A stretch of DNA of 64,000 bases from NVTR01 sp965237505 (lineage in GTDB: Bacteria; Pseudomonadota; Alphaproteobacteria; Rhodobacterales; Rhodobacteraceae), in NCBI GenBank assembly GCA_965237505.1, contig CBDEFR010000001.1:62001-126000 (forward strand). The letters run 5' to 3'. Both the position numbers and the translations under genes were made by a program. A model generated the notes under the pieces. It had not been told where the DNA came from. It saw only the letters and a program-made list of their open reading frames with translations, and searched no databases. The stretch's first letter is position 1. Each line of letters starts with the position of its first letter. Shown here one piece after another: positions 25,536 to 38,793 of this stretch.

Positions 25536-26186
25536 ATGCGCGGAATTCTGGTTATTTTCATTCTGACGGCGGTTTCGTGCGCGCCGGCGGCGGCGCAGAC
25601 CGAACTTAGTTTCTATGGTGGCGTTCAAACCGCGCCACACTCGCGTGTTTCGGGCAATGACCCAGGCGGGATCGGGGCATTTGACTTTGTTGCTGCCTGG
25701 GAGGGGCGTTCATTTACGTTACCGCTCCATTATGGCGTGCGTCTTACCTGGTGGCAGAGCGCGACCTTGGGCTGGGGTTTGGATTTCAGCCATGACAAGA
25801 TCTATGCCAGCAACGTGACTTTGGTTGACAACGGTTTGTCGATATTGGAATTCACCGATGGCCTGAATATATTGACAATCAATGCCTACCGCCGCTGGCC
25901 GGATCGCGGGCGCGTTTTCACGCCATATGTCGGCGCCGGCCTTGGTGTTTCATTACCGCATGTTGAGTTTGATTCTGGGGCAGGTACGACTTTTGAATAT
26001 CAGTTGGGCGGACCTGCCGTGTCCGTGGTCGCCGGCGCAAACTATCCGCTGACCAGCCGGTGGTCGGTTTTTGGCGAATACAAAGGCACCTACTCGATCA
26101 ACAAATTGGACTTGGTCAGTGGTGGAACGCTGAATACGAATATCATAACCAATACCTTCAACCTGGGCGCCACTCTGGGGTTTTAG
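25536..26186 (+). CDS. Outer-membrane beta-barrel protein (lipid A oxidase/LpxQ-like), 216 aa
   Basis: Signal peptide MRGILVIFILTAVSCAPAAAQ, then an eight-strand-like barrel with alternating aromatic strands: ELSFYGGVQTAPHSRVSG, GVRLTWWQSATLGWGLDFSHDKIYA, FTPYVGAGLGVSLPHVEF, RWSVFGEYKGTYSI, and a terminal Phe (NLGATLGF) as expected for BAM substrates. From memory it resembles proteins annotated as lipid A oxidase in Rhodobacteraceae; the barrel is clear but the activity is unproven. Confidence 0.7.
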   Translation: MRGILVIFILTAVSCAPAAAQTELSFYGGVQTAPHSRVSGNDPGGIGAFDFVAAWEGRSFTLPLHYGVRLTWWQSATLGWGLDFSHDKIYASNVTLVDNGLSILEFTDGLNILTINAYRRWPDRGRVFTPYVGAGLGVSLPHVEFDSGAGTTFEYQLGGPAVSVVAGANYPLTSRWSVFGEYKGTYSINKLDLVSGGTLNTNIITNTFNLGATLGF

Positions 26187-26256
26187 AGCGCCGGACGCTG
26201 CTGCGGGGCGGCCAGGCGGGTCAGATCACGCGGCCGGCGCATCGTGCAATTTCGCA

Positions 26257-26535
26257 TCAGACCTTTCTGATCCGGATGCGACCCAGTGCTGTGAGATCAA
26301 AATCCACGCCTTTCCCGCTCCGCCCGAACCGTATGACCCGGCGAATTCGCCCAGTGCCATTAAGCTGTTCAGCGTCACGGCGCACCGACAGGCCTTCGTT
26401 CACATCGTCCATCGCCTCGTCGGCGCGTTGATCAAAATGGCCGCGTTCAATTCGGCGCGTCACCGCGTAAGCGGCGACAGCTACAATACCGTAGCGCAGG
26501 GCAATTCCGGCGATCTGGGCAAGAGCAAGCGGCAT
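26257..26535 (-). CDS. Small conserved hypothetical membrane-anchored protein, 92 aa
   Basis: One N-terminal hydrophobic segment (MPLALAQIAGIALRYGIVAVAAYAV), then a charged tail with EAMDDVNEGLSVRRDAEQLNGTGRIRRVIRFGRSGKGVDFDLTALGRIRIRKV, a pattern I associate with an uncharacterised Rhodobacteraceae family. Convergent with the outer-membrane gene and downstream of the spike base gene. The 228 bp between those two genes contains nothing I recognise. Confidence 0.6.
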   Translation of the reverse strand: MPLALAQIAGIALRYGIVAVAAYAVTRRIERGHFDQRADEAMDDVNEGLSVRRDAEQLNGTGRIRRVIRFGRSGKGVDFDLTALGRIRIRKV

Positions 26536-26763
26536 GGCAAATTCCTTCTATCGCTATGAATGTAGGAAGCGCGGCAGCGGATGTCCAATCTGGGCCTGAC
26601 TAGACTGTGCATCAGACCGCCCGAAATAGCGGGAAGACAATTCGACTTTGCAGGTGACAGGGATTGCCGATACTTTCAGGGTCGGTAGTAGAATCAGAAA
26701 CGCGCGCAATAATAATTGCGCCCGTTAGCCAAAACTATCCTGCGCGCCCGAGCGCTCGACAGG

Positions 26764-27024
26764 TCACCACATAGAAACAATTCCCGTCGCGGTGGTGCCG
26801 GTCTGGCGGAGTTTCAGGGCTCTGATCGCCAGAATGCTGCCGCTTTGAACGCCTTGAAAAACGACAATCTGGCCGCTTTGCATCTCGACCGACAGATCGC
26901 CGACGACGCCTACGTATATGGCGCGCGATACAGTTCCAAGCGGTGTGGTATCGCTGGGCGTCAGGCTGATGGCGTTTGTGGCAGGGGACGTGAGTGTTAC
27001 TGGGAAGTCTTTGAATTGATCCAT
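26764..27024 (-). CDS. GTA-type spike base protein (RCAP_rcc01079 family), 86 aa
   Basis: The frame MDQFKDFPVTLTSPATNAISLTPSDTTPLGTVSRAIYVGVVGDLSVEMQSGQIVVFQGVQSGSILAIRALKLRQTGTTATGIVSMW has the family layout: 'ITPSDTTxLxxxxRAIYVGVxGDxxV' followed by 'VxxGxxLPIRaxrVxxTGTTAtxIxxxW'. In Rhodobacter capsulatus the relative forms the base of the gene-transfer-agent head spikes. No other GTA genes are near, as expected for satellite GTA loci. Start 27024 chosen from family similarity; an upstream start at 27051 is possible. Confidence 0.75.
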   Translation of the reverse strand: MDQFKDFPVTLTSPATNAISLTPSDTTPLGTVSRAIYVGVVGDLSVEMQSGQIVVFQGVQSGSILAIRALKLRQTGTTATGIVSMW

Positions 27025-27233
27025 AATATTTTCCAAAATTCGACAGACCAACGCGCGAACGCCGACTGGGCAACGCCAGGTCAGTCATTCTCTAATTTAA
27101 ATTGCGAATGCTGCGCCCGGCGAAATAGTTTGTGGCCTGAACGCATAAAGCGCGTCTTATCGAATTAAGACTAATTTGTTATTAACGAAAATCGGGCGGC
27201 AGTTCACTTGCCAGTTTCTCTGGCAGAACGGCT

Positions 27234-27474
27234 CTAGTAATATTCGTATCCGTAGCCCGACTCTGGGTCCGGATACCGGCACTTGTTCAGCACAACACCC
27301 AATACGTTGGTAAGTTCGGCCAGTTCTTTTTCACAATTATCAAGCTGCGGGATGGTCGTGCTATCGGCTGCGCCAACCAACAGGCTACAGTCCACAGTCG
27401 GCAGAAATCCAACATGGTCATCGCTTAACAGCATGGGCGGCATGTCGATTATTATCAAGTCTGGACAAAATTCC
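27234..27474 (-). pseudogene. C-terminal remnant of a CpsD/ExoP-type tyrosine autokinase
   Basis: Reads EFCPDLIIIDMPPMLLSDDHVGFLPTVDCSLLVGAADSTTIPQLDNCEKELAELTNVLGVVLNKCRYPDPESGYGYEYY and stops. 'DLIIIDxPPxLLSDD' is the Walker B-like region of BY-kinases used in exopolysaccharide export, and the tyrosine-rich end is the autophosphorylation cluster. Everything upstream, including Walker A, is missing because the ISNCY element starts at 27475. Confidence 0.85.
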
Positions 27475-28878
27475 TGTCGGTAACACGCGATATGTCCAGT
27501 TTATGTACCAGATGATCTGTCCGGTTTTAGAACGCCTCCAAGCCATGGAGGGAGGCGATGCGTCGGACGGAGCAGGTACAGGGACTGAGATTGATGAAGT
27601 TCGAGGAGGTTTACGGGTGCACCCATCGGGGTGGCTTGAGCCAGGCGGAGGCGGCGGAGGTTCTGGGTGTCTCGGAGCGCACCTTCCGGCGCTGGCGCGA
27701 CCGCTACGAGGCGGAGGGAGCCGACGGTCTCTACGACCGCCGCCTGGGCCGCCTCTCGGCGCGGCGCGCGCCGGTGGACGAGGTGGCGCGGGTGCTGGAG
27801 TTGTTCGACACCCGCTACTGGGACTTCACGGCCAAGCACTTCCACGAGAAGCTGGTGGCCGATCACGGCTTCAAGCGCAGCTACAACTGGCTGCGGCTGA
27901 GCTTGCAAGCCCATGGGCGCAGGCGCGCGGCGCCCAGGCGTGGGGCGCACCGGCGCAAGCGGCCGCGCCGTGCCTTGCCCGGCATGATGTTGCACCAGGA
28001 CGGCTCGAGCCACGAGTGGGTCCCCGGTCGATGGTGGGACCTGATCGTCACCATGGACGATGCGACCAGCGATATCTACTCGGCCTTCTTCGTCGCCGAA
28101 GAGGGCACCATGTCGAGCTTCCAGGGGGTGTCCGAGGCGATCCGGGCCAAGGGCCTGTTCTGCTCGCTCTACGCCGACCGCGCCAGCCACTACTGGAACA
28201 CGCCCGAGGCCGGCGGCAAGGTGGACAAGGACACCCCGACCCAGGTCGGCCGCGCCCTGGCGCAGCTCGGCATCGAGCTGATCCCGGCCTACTCGCCCGA
28301 GGCAAGGGGGCGCTCGGAGCGCATGTTCGGCACCTTGCAGAAGCGCCTGCCCCAGGAACTCAGGCTCGCCGGTATCACCGACATGGTCGAGGCCAACCGC
28401 TTCCTCAAGGAGGTCTTCCTGCCACAACACAACGCCCGCTTCGCGACCCCGGCCGAGGACCGGGGCACCGCCTTCGTCCCCTTCACCGGCGCGCTCGACG
28501 ACATCCTGTGCATCCACGAGGAACGCACCGTCTCAAACGACAACACGGTGCGCTACAAGCGCCTGGCACTTCAGATCCCCGCTGGCCGCCACCGCCGCCA
28601 TTACGTCAAGGCCAGGGTCCGCGTCCACGAATATCCCGACGGCACAATGGCCGTCTTCCATGGACCGCGATGTCTGGCGCGATACCACGCCGATGGCCAA
28701 CCGATCGACTGCCAAACCCGCGAGGCCGCGTGACCCGCTTCGACGCGACCGACCGGCGCCCTGTGGACAAGTGGACAGCCGCTCCGCGACCGACCACTTC
28801 CCCACAGGGCCAGAAACCGCAACAGAAGCGGTCAACTCATATGGTACATAAACCGGTCAACTCAGAATGTTCTCGACA
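27475..28878 (+). mobile_element. ISNCY (IS1202-like) insertion sequence, 1404 bp
   Basis: Both ends begin TGTCG and share an AACA and, further in, TTTATGTACCA. One complete transposase gene lies inside. Its coding region is visibly more GC-rich than any neighbour, with heavy use of GGC/CGC/GAC codons, which suggests a recent foreign source. I find no direct repeat at the two flanks (AAATTCC and CAGGCCC), so one flank has probably been changed by a rearrangement. Confidence 0.85.
27558..28733 (+). CDS. ISNCY-family transposase, 391 aa
   Basis: N-terminal helix-turn-helix (GGLSQAEAAEVLGVSERTFRRWRDRYEAEGADGLYDRR, about 25-62) and a DDE core with Asp in MMLHQDGSSHEWVPG, Asp in LFCSLYADRASHYWNT and Glu in PEARGRSERMFGTLQKRLPQEL. 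The length and the motif spacing fit ISNCY/IS1202 transposases. The frame is uninterrupted. Confidence 0.9.
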   Translation: MRRTEQVQGLRLMKFEEVYGCTHRGGLSQAEAAEVLGVSERTFRRWRDRYEAEGADGLYDRRLGRLSARRAPVDEVARVLELFDTRYWDFTAKHFHEKLVADHGFKRSYNWLRLSLQAHGRRRAAPRRGAHRRKRPRRALPGMMLHQDGSSHEWVPGRWWDLIVTMDDATSDIYSAFFVAEEGTMSSFQGVSEAIRAKGLFCSLYADRASHYWNTPEAGGKVDKDTPTQVGRALAQLGIELIPAYSPEARGRSERMFGTLQKRLPQELRLAGITDMVEANRFLKEVFLPQHNARFATPAEDRGTAFVPFTGALDDILCIHEERTVSNDNTVRYKRLALQIPAGRHRRHYVKARVRVHEYPDGTMAVFHGPRCLARYHADGQPIDCQTREAA

Positions 28879-29111
28879 CAGGCCCGGACATGGCATTTGG
28901 CGTTGCGAGGTTTCTATCGCATAGGCAGAGTTTTCGGCCGGTTGACAGCGCCGCGGATTGGTTTCGTCGCGGCGCCTCATGCGGAGATTTCTCTAGAAAA
29001 GAATGTTGGCAAACCGCTGCAATTCTTCTTTGAAAAAATATCCCCGCCGGAGGCATCGCGCGAAGTGCACAAAACAGTGCGCCGCAGGCGCTCAAATTAA
29101 CAGCGCACGGC
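28879..29111. other. Non-coding region between the ISNCY end and the rpoC terminator
   Basis: No convincing gene. A frame crossing the IS end (28867-29100) also runs through motif copy 6, so it is not credible. The left part (28879-29020) may be the remnant of a gene lost in the rearrangement at the IS. Confidence 0.5.
29023..29056 (-). repeat. Copy 6 of the 3'-flanking motif
   Basis: On the minus strand ATGCCTCCGGCGGGGATATT, then Ts and CAAAGAAGAA: a full-consensus copy, 110 nt past the rpoC stop and beyond its terminator, in rpoC's orientation. Confidence 0.6.
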
Positions 29112-29141
29112 AATTAAAAGCCCCGCCACTTTGGGCGGGGC
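29112..29141 (-). terminator. Rho-independent terminator of the rpoBC operon
   Basis: An 8-bp perfect stem GCCCCGCC (29120-29127) with GGCGGGGC (29134-29141) around a 6-nt loop; on the minus strand it is followed by TTTTAATTG. It lies 25 nt after the rpoC stop. Confidence 0.9.
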
Positions 29142-29165
29142 CACTCTGGTTTAGTTACGGCCGGT

Positions 29166-32100
29166 CTATTCTTCGCGGCTTTCTGGCGTGTCGACAATGA
29201 CGGTGTCAAATTCGCTGGCGCCGACAAAGTCATCCACCGGGGCCGCCAGTGCGGCTGCGGCTTCGGCCTTGGCGCGCGCTTCTTCGATGACTTTCAGGTC
29301 ACGTTCCACCGCAATGCGGCGAATTTGCTGGGTCGCGCCCCCGGTTCCCGCCGGGATCAGACGGCCGACGATGACGTTTTCCTTCAGTCCTACAAGCTTG
29401 TCGCGTTTGCCATGAACCGAAGCCTCGGTCAAAACCCGCGTGGTTTCCTGGAACGACGCTGCCGAAATGAAAGACCGGGTTTGCAGCGACGCCTTGGTGA
29501 TCCCCAGCAGGATTGGAGCGCCCAGTGCCGGAAGACGGCCACCGGCCAGCGCCTTATCGTTCACCGCATCGAACTCTGCCTTATCGACGTTTTCGCCTTT
29601 CAGCAGCGTGGTTTCGCCGCTGTCCTGGATCTCCCACTTCTGCAGCATCTGGCGCACGATCACCTCGATGTGCTTGTCGTTGATCTTGACGCCCTGCAGA
29701 CGATAAACATCCTGCACTTCATCGATCATGTAGTTGGCAAGCGCTTCGACTCCCAGGATCGACAGAATGTCATGCGGCGCCGGGTTGCCGTCCATGATGT
29801 AGTCGCCTTTCTGGACGAAATCGCCTTCGGCAACCGGGATGTGCTTGCCCTTGGGCACCATGTATTCGACCGGTTCCATGCTGTCATCCGCCGGCTCGAT
29901 CGCGATGCGGCGCTTGTTTTTGTAATCGCGGCCAAATCGGATGTAGCCGTCAATCTCGGCAATCACCGCGTGATCTTTTGGACGGCGTGCTTCAAACAGC
30001 TCGGCCACACGCGGCAGGCCGCCGGTGATGTCCTTGGTCTTGGCGCCTTCACGCGGGATCCGTGCAACCACGTCGCCGGCCTTGATGGCGTCGCCATCCT
30101 CGATCGACAGTATTGCATCAACCGACATTGGATACGTCACCGGATTGTCACCTTTGTTGCGAACCGGCTGACCATCTTTATCGACAATAATGATCTCCGG
30201 CTTGAGGTCGTTGCCTTTCGGCACCGAGCGCCAGTCCGACACGATCCTCTGGGTCATTCCGGTTGCGTCATCGGTTTCATCGCGCAGCGCGATACCACTG
30301 ACCAGATCGACAAATTTCACTGTACCGGCTTTCTCGGCAATGATCGGCAGCGTGTACGGGTCCCATTCGAACAGTTTGTCGCCCCGGGCCACATTGGAGC
30401 CGTCCTTGATATGCAGTTTAGAGCCGTAGCCCAGCTTGTGGGTGGCGCGTTCCTGACCGTTCTCGTCGATGATCGCGAGCTTCATGTTGCGGCCCATTAC
30501 GATCTGTTCACCAGCCGCGTTTTTAAGGACACTGGCGTTGCGGAATTCGACCCGGCCATCCTGGTTGGCTTCAAGAAATGATTGCTGACCAGCCTGGGCG
30601 ACACCGCCAATGTGGAAGGTTCGCATCGTCAACTGGGTTCCGGGTTCGCCGATTGACTGGGCCGCGATGATGCCCACAGCTTCGCCGGAGTTCACCATCG
30701 TGCCGCGTGCCAGGTCACGGCCATAGCACATCGCACAAACGCCCTCTTCGGATTCGCACGTCAGCGGCGAACGGATGCGGACTTTGGCCAGATCAGCTGC
30801 GTCGACCTCGTCGGCCTTGCGCTCGTCGATCAGCTCGCCGCGCGATACCATTACTTCTTCGGTGCCGGGATGCAGAATATCCTCGGCAGCGACCCGGCCC
30901 AAAATCCGCTCGGCCAGGGTGGACACCACTTCGCCATCGGTCACCGCAGCTTGGGTGGTAATGGCATTTTCGGTGCCGCAGTCGCGCATCCGGATAATGC
31001 AGTCTTGCGCCACATCAACCAGACGCCGGGTCAGATAGCCCGAGTTCGCGGTCTTGAGTGCGGTGTCGGACAGGCCCTTGCGCGCGCCGTGGGTTGAGTT
31101 GAAATACTCAAGCACCGTCAGGCCTTCCTTGAAGTTCGAGATGATCGGGGTTTCGATGATCTCGCCGGACGGTTTCGCCATCAGCCCGCGCATGCCGCCC
31201 AGCTGTTTCATCTGGGTCACCGAGCCACGGGCGCCGGAATGGGCCATCATGTAGACCGAGTTCGGTTCCCCTTCGGCACCGCTCTTGTCCTTTTTGCTGG
31301 CCGAGATCGTGCTCATCATGGCTTCGGTAACCTTGTCGTTGCACTTGGACCAGGCATCGACGACTTTGTTGTATTTTTCGCCCTGAGTGATCAGACCGTC
31401 CATATACTGCTTTTCAAAATCCTTCACCTGATCGCGGGTGCTGTCGACCAGCGCCCATTTGGTGTCAGGCACAACCATGTCGTCCTTGCCAAAGGAAATT
31501 CCGGCCTTGAAGGCCTCTTGAAAACCAACTGTCATAATCTGGTCACAGAAGATGACGCTCTCTTTCTGGCCGCAGTAGCGATACACCGTGTCGATGATTT
31601 GCTGAACTTCCTTCTTGCGCAGCAGACGATTAACCAGATCAAACGGCGCTTTGGCATTGTGCGGCAAAAGTGCCCCAAGACGCAGACGCCCCGGCGTCGT
31701 GTCAAATCGCGTCAAAACCTCGTTGCCTTCGTCGTCTATCTGTATAATCCGCGCCTTGATTTTGGCGTGCAGATGCACGACGCCGGCGTCCAGCGCGTGG
31801 ATCACCTCGTCCACGTCCGCAAATATCATGCCTTCGCCCTTCATGCCTTCACGCTCTATCGAGACGTAATAAAGGCCCAGGATCATATCCTGCGAAGGCA
31901 CGATAATCGGCGCACCATTGGCAGGCGACAGAACGTTGTTGGTCGACATCATCAAGACCCGCGCTTCAAGCTGCGCCTCCAGGCTAAGCGGCACGTGCAC
32001 CGCCATCTGGTCACCGTCAAAGTCGGCGTTGAATGCCGAACAGACCAGCGGGTGCAGCTGAATCGCCTTGCCTTCGATCAGCACTGGTTCAAACGCCTGA

Positions 32101-33410
32101 ATGCCCAGACGGTGCAGGGTTGGCGCGCGGTTCAAGAGCACCGGGTGCTCGCGGATCACCTCGTCCAGAATGTCCCAGACCTCGGGGCGTTCCTTTTCGA
32201 CCAGTTTCTTGGCCTGTTTCACGGTTGAAGACAGACCTTTGGCCTCAAGGCGCGAGTAGATGAACGGCTTGAACAGCTCCAGCGCCATCTTTTTAGGCAG
32301 GCCACATTGATGCAGCTTCAGTTCCGGGCCGGTCACGATCACCGATCGACCGGAAAAATCGACTCGTTTGCCCAAAAGGTTCTGCCGGAAGCGGCCCTGC
32401 TTGCCTTTCAGCATGTCGCTGAGCGATTTCAGCGGCCGTTTGTTGGCCCCGGTGATCACCCGGCCACGGCGGCCATTATCGAACAGCGCATCGACCGATT
32501 CCTGCAACATGCGTTTTTCGTTGCGCACAATAATATCGGGCGCGCGCAGTTCGATCAGGCGTTTCAGGCGGTTGTTGCGGTTGATCACCCGGCGATAGAG
32601 GTCGTTCAGATCGCTTGTCGCAAATCGACCGCCATCCAGCGGCACCAGCGGGCGCAGTTCCGGCGGGATCACGGGAACGACGGTCAGCACCATCCATTCC
32701 GGGCGGTTGCCGCTTTCCAGGAAGCTTTCGACAATCTTCAGCCGTTTGATGATTTTCTTGGGCTTCAGCGCACCAGTGGCTTCTTTCAGGTCTTCGCGCA
32801 GCTGTTCCGCCAATGATTCCAAATCGATCTGGCTCAGCATTTCGCGGATCGCCTCGGCGCCGATATTGGCGGTGAAGGCTTCCATGCCATAGGCGTCCTG
32901 GGCGTCCATATATTCTTCTTCGGTCATCAGCTGACCGTAGTTAAGGTCGGTCAGACCCGGCTCGATCACCACATAGTTTTCGAAATACAGAATCCGTTCC
33001 AGGTTGCGCAGCGTGGTGTCCAGCATCAGGCCAATGCGGCTCGGCAGCGACTTCAGAAACCAGATGTGGGCCACCGGCGCGGCCAGCTCGATATGGCCCA
33101 TGCGCTCGCGCCGGATCTTTTGCAACGTCACCTCGACACCGCATTTTTCGCAGACAACGCCGCGATATTTCATCCGCTTGTATTTACCGCACAGACATTC
33201 GTAGTCCTTGATCGGGCCAAAGATGCGGGCGCAGAACAGACCGTCACGTTCCGGCTTGAAAGTTCGGTAATTGATCGTCTCGGGCTTCTTGATCTCGCCA
33301 AACGACCACGACAGAATGCGTTCCGGCGACGCCAGCGAGATCCTGATCTCGTCAAAGGTTTTCGGCGGCGTGATCGGGTTGAACGGATTTGTCATCAGTT
33401 CCTGTTTCAT
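29166..33410 (-). CDS. rpoC: RNA polymerase beta' subunit, 1414 aa
   Basis: Full-length alphaproteobacterial beta'. The N-terminus MKQELMTNPFNPITPPKTFDEIRISLASPERILSWSFGEIKKPETINYRTFKPERDGLFCARIFGP is followed by the zinc site CLCGKYKRMKYRGVVCEKCGVEV and the catalytic NADFDGDQMAVHVPLS (about 460-475). The second zinc site is in CESEEGVCAMCYGRDL. ATG 33410 follows AAGGAA. It is 54 nt downstream of rpoB in the rplJL-rpoBC operon. Confidence 0.99.
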   Translation of the reverse strand: MKQELMTNPFNPITPPKTFDEIRISLASPERILSWSFGEIKKPETINYRTFKPERDGLFCARIFGPIKDYECLCGKYKRMKYRGVVCEKCGVEVTLQKIRRERMGHIELAAPVAHIWFLKSLPSRIGLMLDTTLRNLERILYFENYVVIEPGLTDLNYGQLMTEEEYMDAQDAYGMEAFTANIGAEAIREMLSQIDLESLAEQLREDLKEATGALKPKKIIKRLKIVESFLESGNRPEWMVLTVVPVIPPELRPLVPLDGGRFATSDLNDLYRRVINRNNRLKRLIELRAPDIIVRNEKRMLQESVDALFDNGRRGRVITGANKRPLKSLSDMLKGKQGRFRQNLLGKRVDFSGRSVIVTGPELKLHQCGLPKKMALELFKPFIYSRLEAKGLSSTVKQAKKLVEKERPEVWDILDEVIREHPVLLNRAPTLHRLGIQAFEPVLIEGKAIQLHPLVCSAFNADFDGDQMAVHVPLSLEAQLEARVLMMSTNNVLSPANGAPIIVPSQDMILGLYYVSIEREGMKGEGMIFADVDEVIHALDAGVVHLHAKIKARIIQIDDEGNEVLTRFDTTPGRLRLGALLPHNAKAPFDLVNRLLRKKEVQQIIDTVYRYCGQKESVIFCDQIMTVGFQEAFKAGISFGKDDMVVPDTKWALVDSTRDQVKDFEKQYMDGLITQGEKYNKVVDAWSKCNDKVTEAMMSTISASKKDKSGAEGEPNSVYMMAHSGARGSVTQMKQLGGMRGLMAKPSGEIIETPIISNFKEGLTVLEYFNSTHGARKGLSDTALKTANSGYLTRRLVDVAQDCIIRMRDCGTENAITTQAAVTDGEVVSTLAERILGRVAAEDILHPGTEEVMVSRGELIDERKADEVDAADLAKVRIRSPLTCESEEGVCAMCYGRDLARGTMVNSGEAVGIIAAQSIGEPGTQLTMRTFHIGGVAQAGQQSFLEANQDGRVEFRNASVLKNAAGEQIVMGRNMKLAIIDENGQERATHKLGYGSKLHIKDGSNVARGDKLFEWDPYTLPIIAEKAGTVKFVDLVSGIALRDETDDATGMTQRIVSDWRSVPKGNDLKPEIIIVDKDGQPVRNKGDNPVTYPMSVDAILSIEDGDAIKAGDVVARIPREGAKTKDITGGLPRVAELFEARRPKDHAVIAEIDGYIRFGRDYKNKRRIAIEPADDSMEPVEYMVPKGKHIPVAEGDFVQKGDYIMDGNPAPHDILSILGVEALANYMIDEVQDVYRLQGVKINDKHIEVIVRQMLQKWEIQDSGETTLLKGENVDKAEFDAVNDKALAGGRLPALGAPILLGITKASLQTRSFISAASFQETTRVLTEASVHGKRDKLVGLKENVIVGRLIPAGTGGATQQIRRIAVERDLKVIEEARAKAEAAAALAAPVDDFVGASEFDTVIVDTPESREE

Positions 33411-33464
33411 TTCGTATTCCTTACGTCAGAGAGAGAGCGATGAAGTTGCGGGCGCATACCGCCC

Positions 33465-37601
<4,137 letters not shown>

Positions 37602-37764
37602 GCTCGATAGTACCTTTCATTTTCGCAAGCGCATCAAACCGCCGGGGCCACGGCGATGCACCCTTGAAACGGGCGGTTCTGGTCCATTCCCGCAGGCCGT
37701 CCCACCGGTCTGCTCCCGATCCGGAACCTCTCTTCAGAAAGGGCCGGTTGTTCGGGCCCCTTGT

Positions 37765-37804
37765 AAAAACAGGTTCGGCTGGGCACGTTATTCGCGCCCA
37801 GCCT
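37765..37804 (-). promoter_or_regulatory. Hairpin attenuator in the rplL-rpoB gap
   Basis: A perfect 8-bp stem GGCTGGGC (37777-37784) with GCCCAGCC (37796-37803); on the minus strand GAACCTG and five Ts follow. A second hairpin built on AAGGG/CCCTT lies just downstream. A partial terminator between rplL and rpoB is well known in E. coli and sets the ratio of ribosomal protein to polymerase. The whole gap (37602-37836) is 235 bp. Confidence 0.65.
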
Positions 37805-37836
37805 GATATTTTCGCGGGCCTGCTCGGCCCCGGCCC

Positions 37837-38211
37837 TTAGACCAGTTCGACTTCTGCGCCAATTGCTTCCAGCTTGCCTTTGACGTCCTCGGCTTCGTCC
37901 TTGAACACGCCTTCCTTGATCTTGCCGCCGGCATCGACCAGATCTTTGGATTCTTTCAGGCCAAGACCGGTCAGCGTTCGCACTTCCTTGATCACCTTGA
38001 TCTTATCGCTGCCGAAGTGCTTGAGAACGACGTCAAATTCAGTCTTTTCTTCTTCAGCGGCAGAGCCGGTATCGGCAGGACCGGCCACCATGACGGCTCC
38101 GCCAGCAGCGGGCTCGATGCCATATTCGTCTTTCAGGAAAGTTTTCAGTTCTTGGGCTTCGAGAAGGGTCAGACCCACGATCTCTTTCGCCATTTTACTC
38201 AGATCAGCCAT
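37837..38211 (-). CDS. rplL: Ribosomal protein L7/L12, 124 aa
   Basis: N-terminal dimerisation helix region ADLSKMAKEIVGLTLLEAQELKTFLKDEYGIEP, an Ala/Gly/Glu hinge, and the C-terminal factor-binding domain KTEFDVVLKHFGSDKIKVIKEVRTLTGLGLKESKDLVDAGGKIKEGVFKDEAEDVKGKLEAIGAEVELV. Forms the ribosomal stalk on L10. It is 66 nt downstream of rplJ. Confidence 0.98.
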   Translation of the reverse strand: MADLSKMAKEIVGLTLLEAQELKTFLKDEYGIEPAAGGAVMVAGPADTGSAAEEEKTEFDVVLKHFGSDKIKVIKEVRTLTGLGLKESKDLVDAGGKIKEGVFKDEAEDVKGKLEAIGAEVELV

Positions 38212-38277
38212 TTCGTGTTTTCCGTTCTTTCAGATGTGTTCCAACGCGGCCGTTACAACCCCGCAGGTCATTAATTG

Positions 38278-38793
38278 CTATGCCGCAGCCCAGTCCTCGA
38301 TTGTAGACAAGATGGACGCGATGTTTGCAGCAGGTGCGCCAATCGCCCCGGCGATGTTTGCAGCGGGTGCGCCGATGCAGGCCACGATCGAAGCAATAAG
38401 CTCGTCACGCGACGGCATCTTGGCGACAGCGCACACACCGTCGACGTCCAGCGCCGCGCCACCCATAGAGCCACCAAGGATAACCAGCTTGCTGTTGGTC
38501 TTGGCAAAGGCATCCACGACCCTGGCCGCAGCCACAGGATCCTGGGAATAGGCGAGCACGGTCATGCCGTTAAGAAGATCGCTGATCGAAGCGCTCGGCG
38601 AACCTTCAAGGGCGATTTTGGCGAGACTGTTTTTGGCAACGCGAACAGAACCGCCCGCGTCACGCATTTGCGCGCGCAGCTCCTGCATTTCGGCAACTGT
38701 CAGACCCGCGTAATGTGCAACCACGACAACGCCAGAGCTTTCAAAGATCTGGCCGAGTTCTTCGACCGTTTTCTCTTTTCGTGCTCGATCCAC
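38278..38793 (-). CDS. rplJ: Ribosomal protein L10, 171 aa
   Basis: MDRARKEKTVEELGQIFESSGVVVVAHYAGLTVAEMQELRAQMRDAGGSVRVAKNSLAKIALEGS is the rRNA-binding part; the C-terminal helix IVACIGAPAANIAGAIGAPAANIASILSTIEDWAAA binds L7/L12 and contains a repeated GAPAANIA block. GTG 38793 is used, with GGAG 8 nt upstream. In-frame codons continue far upstream without similarity, so the longer reading is rejected. Confidence 0.96.
   Translation of the reverse strand: MDRARKEKTVEELGQIFESSGVVVVAHYAGLTVAEMQELRAQMRDAGGSVRVAKNSLAKIALEGSPSASISDLLNGMTVLAYSQDPVAAARVVDAFAKTNSKLVILGGSMGGAALDVDGVCAVAKMPSRDELIASIVACIGAPAANIAGAIGAPAANIASILSTIEDWAAA

Noticed and set aside
26257..27474. A prophage or GTA cluster around the spike base gene
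   Set aside because: Neighbouring genes are a small membrane protein and a polysaccharide-kinase remnant; there are no capsid, portal, tail, lysis or integrase genes.
28867..29100. A 77-codon frame spanning the right end of the ISNCY element
   Set aside because: It starts inside the IS end and continues through motif copy 6, so it is a chance frame at the junction.
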